From 34-65-8 sp046294735 (lineage in GTDB: Bacteria; Pseudomonadota; Alphaproteobacteria; Sphingomonadales; Sphingomonadaceae), in the NCBI GenBank assembly GCA_046294735.1, contig JBKBKB010000001.1, positions 186,001-250,000 on the forward strand: 64,000 bases of DNA. Direction: 5' to 3'. Made by a program: the position numbers and the translations under genes. The notes beneath the pieces were generated by a model, which was given only the letters and a program-made list of their open reading frames with translations, ran no database searches and had not been told where the DNA came from. Positions 59,270 to 64,000 of the stretch are shown here, piece after piece (position 1 is the stretch's first letter; every line of letters begins with the position of its first letter).

Positions 59270-59647
59270 ATGGGCTACGCGATCCCGCACGGCAGCTTCA
59301 CGCCCGAACGCCGCTATTCGCTGCGGGTTCAGGCCATGAGGGTCTGCCACTCAGCCAGGGCGGCTGAGCGGCGGGTCGTCGCCCTGCTCCAGCGCGCCCG
59401 CACCTGGTGGGATCGCCTGGCCCAAGGCAACATCGATATCGCTGCCATCGCCCGCGAGGATCAGGTCAACGACTCCTGGGTATCGCGGGTGGTCCGGTTG
59501 AACTTCCTCGCCCCGCCGATCGTTCAGGCCATTCTCAATGGCACCCAGCCGGTCAGCGTCACTGCTGCATCGCTTCGTTCGGCGGATATTCCCGATGCGT
59601 GGGATGAGCACCTGGCCTACTTCGGAATGGGGCCGGCAAGCCGGTAG
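59270..59647 (+). pseudogene. Fragment resembling the C-terminal HTH domain of an alphaproteobacterial recombinase
   Basis: A 125-codon frame with DIAAIAREDQVNDSWVSRVV and FLAPPIVQAILNGTQPVSVT, ending AASLRSADIPDAWDEHLAYF. By memory, the tail of serine recombinases in this group has a similar segment: EIAxxEGVSxRYVSRxLxLAFLAPDIVEAILxGxQP. The catalytic N-terminal resolvase domain is missing, so I call it a remnant; a real small protein is possible. It lies 229 bp before the tRNA-Ser, a usual integration site for mobile elements. Confidence 0.6.
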
Positions 59648-59718
59648 CCGAGCATCGCTATCCGGCGTCGGCGAGACGCCCAACAAATGCTCCCAGCAAT
59701 ACCCTCCGTCAGAGACGA

Positions 59719-59802
59719 CTCCGGTCTGCTGAAAAGGCCTTCGGAGAAAGGGGGCGAATTGGCCCTCCAAAACTGCTCCAACGCGCTCTCCGCAGACCGG
59801 AG
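59719..59802. repeat. 11-bp inverted repeat next to tRNA-Ser
   Basis: CTCCGGTCTGC (59719-59729) and GCAGACCGGAG (59792-59802) are perfect inverted copies 62 bp apart, between the recombinase remnant and tRNA-Ser. They could be the ends of a small element or a transcript hairpin. No gene is seen between them. Confidence 0.4.
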
Positions 59803-59875
59803 CGGGCCTCGGAATGCCGCAGTTCTGCGGGGTTTTCGGGGTCAGGAAAGTTATTCTTTTTCAACGGCTTAATGG

Positions 59876-59966
59876 TGGCGGAGCGGGTGGGATTCGAACC
59901 CACGATACGCTTTTGACGTATACACACTTTCCAGGCGTGCGCCTTCGACCACTCGGCCACCGCTCC
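59876..59966 (-). tRNA. tRNA-Ser (anticodon GGA)
   Basis: On the minus strand the acceptor GGAGCGG pairs with CCGCTCC, the anticodon loop contains CTGGAAA with anticodon GGA, there is a long variable arm, and the TPsiC loop GTTCGAATCC and an encoded CCA end are present. It decodes UCC. It is 91 nt long. tRNA genes are common attachment sites, and the DUF3883 and recombinase remnants lie nearby. Confidence 0.96.
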
Positions 59967-60074
59967 AATTCCCGAACGCGCTCCGGCCATACGGCGGAGG
60001 CGGGTCAGGAAGCGGCGCGGATAGCGGGGCAATCGCTCTTTCGCAAGGCGCATTCCGGTGGCAGACTGCAGCGC

Positions 60075-61094
60075 ATGATCCGCACCCTTGCCAGCGCGCT
60101 TGCGCTTACCGCCGCCTTTTGGGCACCCCTCCCCCTGACCGCGCAGGAACCGCAGGCATTGGCGCCGGGGGAAATCGTCACTCGGGCAAGTGCGGAAGAG
60201 TGGGTCGCAATCCCGGCGGAGGATCTGCTGGTGATGACCCTCGCCCCCGATGCGGATGGCAATCCGCGGCAGGTGGTAATCCAGTTGATGCCGCCGCCGT
60301 TCAGCGAAGGCTGGGTGCACAACATCCGCCTGTTCGCGCGGTCGGGATGGTATGACGGGATTTCGGTCAACCGGGTGCAGGATAATTACGTCGTCCAGTG
60401 GGGCGATCCGAATTACGACAACCCGGAAGCGAGCGGACAGGTGAAGACGCTCCCCGAGGGGCTGAAGGTGATGGGGGGGGCGGAGTATATCGTCAGCGTA
60501 TTCCGCGATGGCGTTCAAGAGCTACCCGCCAAGCCGACGATGATCGCGGACAGCGCCCACCCGCCAATGCGCCTCGCGCCAGTTGCGGCCGCTTGGGGAG
60601 CCGATACTTACGCGCCCTCAACTGGCTTCTGGTCTGGCTGGCCACTGGGCATTAGTGATCAGAGCAACTGGCCCATCCACTGCTACGGCATGGTCGGCGT
60701 GGGGCGCAACTATTCGCCCGACACCGGCTCTGGCGCAGAACTTTACACCGTGATCGGCCATGCGCCGCGCCATTTGGATCGCAACATCGCACTGGTGGGC
60801 CGTGTGATCGAGGGGATGGAGCACCTCTCCTCGCTCCCACGCGGCAGGGGCGAGCTGGGATTCTATGCCGCGCATGAAGTGGCCAAGCGCACTCCGATCT
60901 TGACTGTACGGGTAGCTAGCGACCTTACGGCTTCAGCGCAGCCACGGTTTGAATATCTGTCAACCGACAGCGATACCTTTTCCCGCTATGCCGATGCGCG
61001 CGCGAACCGGCGCGATCCGTTCTTCATCGTGCCCGCCGGGGGAGCCGACATCTGCAATATCCCAGTGCCCGTAAGGCGGTTACAGGTTGAATAA
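60075..61094 (+). CDS. Exported cyclophilin-type peptidylprolyl isomerase
   Basis: A 339-residue protein with a signal peptide (IRTLASALALTAAFWAPLPL, then TAQEPQ). The cyclophilin fold is seen in FSEGWVHNIRLFARSGWYDG, RVQDNYVVQWGDPNYDN and GVGRNYSPDTGSGAELYTVI. It would catalyse proline isomerisation of proteins in the periplasm. The ATG at 60075 follows a purine-rich site; the frame extends upstream to 59814 through the tRNA region and is not used. Confidence 0.85.
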   Translation: MIRTLASALALTAAFWAPLPLTAQEPQALAPGEIVTRASAEEWVAIPAEDLLVMTLAPDADGNPRQVVIQLMPPPFSEGWVHNIRLFARSGWYDGISVNRVQDNYVVQWGDPNYDNPEASGQVKTLPEGLKVMGGAEYIVSVFRDGVQELPAKPTMIADSAHPPMRLAPVAAAWGADTYAPSTGFWSGWPLGISDQSNWPIHCYGMVGVGRNYSPDTGSGAELYTVIGHAPRHLDRNIALVGRVIEGMEHLSSLPRGRGELGFYAAHEVAKRTPILTVRVASDLTASAQPRFEYLSTDSDTFSRYADARANRRDPFFIVPAGGADICNIPVPVRRLQVE

Positions 61095-61440
61095 TGGCCT
61101 GAGCATCACCGCCCCCCTCGCCCGCTGGCAGGGCGAGCGGGGCACCTATCACCTGCTGGTCATCACCGGAGCCCCGGCCGAGGCGCTGGCGATGCATGCG
61201 CGGTTGCGGCGGCTCGAATACGGAGGCCGGCGCGGGTTCGGCTCGATCAAGGTCATGGCCCGCATCGGCGGAACCACGTGGAGCTCGTCGGTATTTCCGC
61301 AGAACAAGTCCCCGCGCTCAAGTAGCGAAGCGGTAGCGCATCATAAATGCGAATGGATCCTGCTGGTCAGCCGTAATGTGATGCGGGCGGAGGATATCGC
61401 AGCGGGCGATGCGGTCACTGTCCACCTGGAGCCACTCTAG
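61087..61440 (+). CDS. DUF1905 protein
   Basis: A 117-residue protein: ITAPLARWQGERGTYHLLVI, GGRRGFGSIKVMARIGGTTW and a C-terminal EDIAAGDAVTVHLEPL. The DUF1905 fold is a small beta-barrel of unknown function. TTG start at 61087 overlaps the cyclophilin stop (61092-61094), suggesting coupling. The stop overlaps the convergent VOC gene by 4 bp. Confidence 0.85.
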   Translation: MNNGLSITAPLARWQGERGTYHLLVITGAPAEALAMHARLRRLEYGGRRGFGSIKVMARIGGTTWSSSVFPQNKSPRSSSEAVAHHKCEWILLVSRNVMRAEDIAAGDAVTVHLEPL

Positions 61441-61796
61441 CTTCGCTGCATGAATTCCAGCCGGTTGCCGAACGGGTCTTCGGCAAAGAATCGCCGGTAG
61501 CCCTCGATCGGCTTATCGTCACGGGTGACATGGCCTCGCGCTTCCAGGGCGGACTTGAGCCCTGCCAAGTCGTCGACAAGCAGCGCCGGGTGCGCCTTGG
61601 TCGCGGGGCGAAAATCCGGGTCGACACCCAGATGCAAATTCAGACTGCCGCCGACGAACCAGCACCCCGACCGGCTCAGTTGTGGTGGCTTTGGCACTTC
61701 TTTCATTCCCACCAGCCCAGCCCAGAATGCCCGCGCGGCATCCTCTCCGCCAGCGGGAATGGCAAGCTGCACATGGTCCAGCGCGAGTATCGCCAT
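61437..61796 (-). CDS. VOC-superfamily (glyoxalase-like) protein
   Basis: A 119-residue single-module VOC protein: LALDHVQLAIPAGGEDAARA, FWAGLVGMKEVPKPPQLSRS, AHPALLVDDLAGLKSALEAR and FAEDPFGNRLEFMQRS with the His and Glu metal-ligand positions. It starts right where the RelA/SpoT stop ends (TGATG), so it is probably co-transcribed with it. The reaction is unknown; glyoxalase/fosfomycin-resistance types share this length. Confidence 0.88.
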   Translation of the reverse strand: MAILALDHVQLAIPAGGEDAARAFWAGLVGMKEVPKPPQLSRSGCWFVGGSLNLHLGVDPDFRPATKAHPALLVDDLAGLKSALEARGHVTRDDKPIEGYRRFFAEDPFGNRLEFMQRS

Positions 61797-63886
61797 CAGA
61801 TCCGCTCTGCCTGCGCGATCGCGTCGCACGCGCGCAGGGCGCTGAGGATTCGGGTCAGGTGTGCCAGGTCCTGCACTTCCAGATCGACCTCGTAGCCGGA
61901 GAAGGGGTGCTCCTTCTGCACGTGGGCCAGCGTTTTCACGTTGGCGAGGTTCTGCGCGAAGATGCCGGCCATTTCCGCCAAGGTGCCGGGCCGGTCATAT
62001 AGCATAACCCGCAACCGCCCGACCGCGCCCCGGCTCTGCTTGCCCCACGAAAGGTCGAGCCAGTCGGCATCAATCCCGCTCGCCAGCTCGATGCAATCGA
62101 TCGCATGGACCACCACCCGCTCACCGGGAAGGCGCAGCCCGACGATCCGGTCACCCGGAACCGGGTGGCAGCATTCGGCCAGCTGGAACCCGACACCTGG
62201 AGTCAGGCCGCGGATCGAAATGGTCCGATCCTGCCGTGACCAGTCGACCGGAACGTCCATGTCGGTGGTGCACCCCGGCACCAGAGCCTCCATAACAGCA
62301 CGGTCTTCGATCCGCCCTGAACCGATCTGGTACATCAGCTCGTCCTCGTCTTCGAGGTCGAGCCGCTTGACGGCCTCGCGGGTGGCCTTCTTGCCGATCT
62401 TCGCCGGCACCCGGGTGGCAATCTCGTCGAACAGCATCCGCCCGATGCTGGCGACTTCCTCGCGCTCCTTCAGTCGCACCGCGCGGCGGATTGCGGCGCG
62501 CGCCTTGCCGGTCACAACGAACCCGAGCCAGGACAGCTGCGGCTCGGCCGCCTTGCCCTTGATGATTTCGACCACGTCGCCGTTGCCCAGCGGGGTGCGC
62601 AGCGGCATGTGCCGCCCGTTGATCTTGGCCCCGACGGTATGCGCGCCCAGATCAGTGTGCACGGCAAACGCGAAGTCGACCGGGGTCGAACCCTTGGGCA
62701 GCTGGTGCAGCGCGCCCTTGGGGGTAAATGCAAAGATCCGGTCCTGGTAGATGGCCAGCCGAGTATGCTCGAGCAGTTCCTCGGCATCGTGGCTGGCATC
62801 AACGATCTCAATCAGGTCGCGCAGCCATCCGACCTGCCCATCCGGCCGTTCACCCTGCTTGTAGGCCCAATGCGCGGCGAGTCCGAATTCGTTGGTTTCG
62901 TGCATATGCCGGGTGCGCACCTGCACCTCCACCCGCATCGAATTCTCGTACATCAGCGAGGTGTGCAGGGACCGGTAACCGTTGGTCTTGGGGGTGGAGA
63001 TATAATCCTTGAACCGGCCCGGCAAGAACTGCCAGGTGGTGTGCAGTATACCCAATGCGCGGTAGCAGTCCTGCTCGGTCTCGGTGATGACACGGAAGGC
63101 CATGATGTCGGTCACCTGCTCGAAGCTGACGTGCCGTTCGGCCATCTTGCGCCAGATCGAATAGGGGTGCTTTTCCCGGCCCGAGACTTCGACCTTGAGC
63201 CCGGCTTCGGCCAGTGCCTGCTTGATGGCCAGAGCGATCGCATCGACCTGACCGCCGTCCTGCTGCCGGATCTGCTCCAACCGCCCGGTAATCGTGGCGT
63301 AGCCTTCCGGTTCGAGTTGTTCGAACGCCAGCAACTGCATCTCGCGCATGTATTCGTACATGCCGACCCGCTCGGCCAGGGGGGCGTAGATATCCATCGT
63401 CTCGCGCGCGATCCGCTGGCGCTTTTCCGGCGACTTGATGAAATGCAGCGTGCGCATGTTGTGCAGCCGGTCGCCCAGCTTGACCAGCAGCACGCGGATA
63501 TCCTCGCTCATCGCGAGCAGGAACTTGCGCAGGTTCTCCGCCGCCCGCTCGTTTTCGGGCATGGCTTCGATCTTGGAAAGCTTGGTCACCCCGTCGACCA
63601 GCCGGGCGACTTCGGGACCGAAATTCTCCTCGATGTCCTCGATCGTGGCCAGCGTGTCTTCCACGGTATCGTGGAGCAGCGCGGTCATGATCGTTTCCTG
63701 GTCGAGCTGCAGGTCGGTCATCAACCCGGCCACTTCGACCGGATGGCTGAAATAGGGATCGCCGCTGGCGCGCTTTTGGGTGCCGTGCTTCTGCACGGTA
63801 TAAACATAGGCGCGGTTAAGCGCCGCCACGTCGGCGTCCGGGTCATAGCTGGCGACCCGTTCAACAAGTTCGTACTGACGCAGCAT
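61796..63886 (-). CDS. rsh: Bifunctional (p)ppGpp synthetase/hydrolase (RelA/SpoT homologue, Rsh)
   Basis: A 696-residue protein with all four domains: HD hydrolase (YFSHPVEVAGLM, MTALLHDTVEDT), synthetase (GREKHPYSIWRKMAERHVSF, DIMAFRVITETEQDCYRALG), TGS (FAFTPKGALHQLPKGSTPVD) and a C-terminal ACT domain (VMLYDRPGTLAEMAGIF). The HD His-Asp motif is intact, so it can probably both make and destroy (p)ppGpp, like the single Rsh of alphaproteobacteria. The start is ATG 63886. No rpoZ gene is visible in the 114 bp upstream. Confidence 0.95.
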   Translation of the reverse strand: MLRQYELVERVASYDPDADVAALNRAYVYTVQKHGTQKRASGDPYFSHPVEVAGLMTDLQLDQETIMTALLHDTVEDTLATIEDIEENFGPEVARLVDGVTKLSKIEAMPENERAAENLRKFLLAMSEDIRVLLVKLGDRLHNMRTLHFIKSPEKRQRIARETMDIYAPLAERVGMYEYMREMQLLAFEQLEPEGYATITGRLEQIRQQDGGQVDAIALAIKQALAEAGLKVEVSGREKHPYSIWRKMAERHVSFEQVTDIMAFRVITETEQDCYRALGILHTTWQFLPGRFKDYISTPKTNGYRSLHTSLMYENSMRVEVQVRTRHMHETNEFGLAAHWAYKQGERPDGQVGWLRDLIEIVDASHDAEELLEHTRLAIYQDRIFAFTPKGALHQLPKGSTPVDFAFAVHTDLGAHTVGAKINGRHMPLRTPLGNGDVVEIIKGKAAEPQLSWLGFVVTGKARAAIRRAVRLKEREEVASIGRMLFDEIATRVPAKIGKKATREAVKRLDLEDEDELMYQIGSGRIEDRAVMEALVPGCTTDMDVPVDWSRQDRTISIRGLTPGVGFQLAECCHPVPGDRIVGLRLPGERVVVHAIDCIELASGIDADWLDLSWGKQSRGAVGRLRVMLYDRPGTLAEMAGIFAQNLANVKTLAHVQKEHPFSGYEVDLEVQDLAHLTRILSALRACDAIAQAERI

Positions 63887-64000
63887 CAGGTCATGATGTG
63901 CGGCGGCGCGCCAGCGCTAGCAAGAGGGGAAATGCCCGCAGATGCGCTTTTTCATGCACCTGCGGCAATGCCGCGCGTCACCCGCCGTAGGGGTCGCACA

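Noticed and set aside
1..64000. CRISPR array, rRNA, transposase or phage structural genes
   Set aside because: No direct-repeat array, rRNA signature or complete transposase/integrase was seen. Only the recombinase-tail fragment at 59270 hints at mobility.

Overview
The window looks like part of a chromosome of a high-GC alphaproteobacterium, most likely Sphingomonadales (sphingomonad or erythrobacter type). The clues are a CcrM-type GANTC methyltransferase with GANTC sites and a CtrA-like box in its leader, two large TonB-dependent receptors tied to catabolic genes, families common in sphingomonad catabolic clusters (DUF1838, HapK-like, CaiB, MmgE/PrpD), and a 69-bp palindromic repeat resembling ones in sphingomonad genomes. 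Family names come from reading the protein sequences. No database search was possible.

Layout. (A) 1-11.7 kb is housekeeping: a partial M20 amidohydrolase, ccrM, nhaA, a DUF465 protein, an OxyR-like LysR regulator, rnhB, a lipoprotein sugar dehydrogenase, GNAT, DUF1285, a Nudix/CoA pyrophosphatase, cca and parC. (B) 11.9-58.1 kb is one large catabolic region of about 45 genes in roughly ten tightly packed operons. (C) 58.2-60.0 kb is a scar-like stretch: a DUF3883 C-terminal fragment, an ArsR/SRPBCC pair, a recombinase tail fragment and tRNA-Ser(GGA). (D) 60.1-63.9 kb is housekeeping again: an exported cyclophilin, DUF1905, a VOC protein and a RelA/SpoT homologue.

The main discovery is in region B. 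The palindrome TTGTCCGGACAA occurs as six perfect copies plus three near copies, and almost every one lies just upstream of a gene or between divergent operons. It fits the half-site layout of GntR/HutC-type operators, and a GntR regulator with a UTRA-like effector domain lies inside the cluster (22170-22940). I infer a single-operator regulon covering TonB uptake (30.4-32.8 and 33.9-36.4 kb), an MFS transporter, and the enzymes.

The enzymes suggest an uncharacterised substrate containing an amide, imide or ureide group. Three PuuE/imidase-type 'polysaccharide deacetylases', an isochorismatase-type amidohydrolase related to N-carbamoylsarcosine amidase/NicF, an amidase and a nitrilase-like protein could open and deaminate it. 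A P450, an FAD-linked oxidase, an amine-oxidase-like flavoprotein, an aldehyde dehydrogenase, an SDR and an MDR could oxidise it. An AMP-ligase and three CaiB CoA-transferases could activate the acids. Two cleavage modules follow: acyl-CoA dehydrogenase/MaoC/CitE, and LeuCD-like hydro-lyase/HMG-CoA-lyase-like. These would deliver acetyl-CoA and small oxo-acids. A substituted cyclic imide or maleimide-type substrate is the hypothesis I find most economical. It is inference, not demonstrated.
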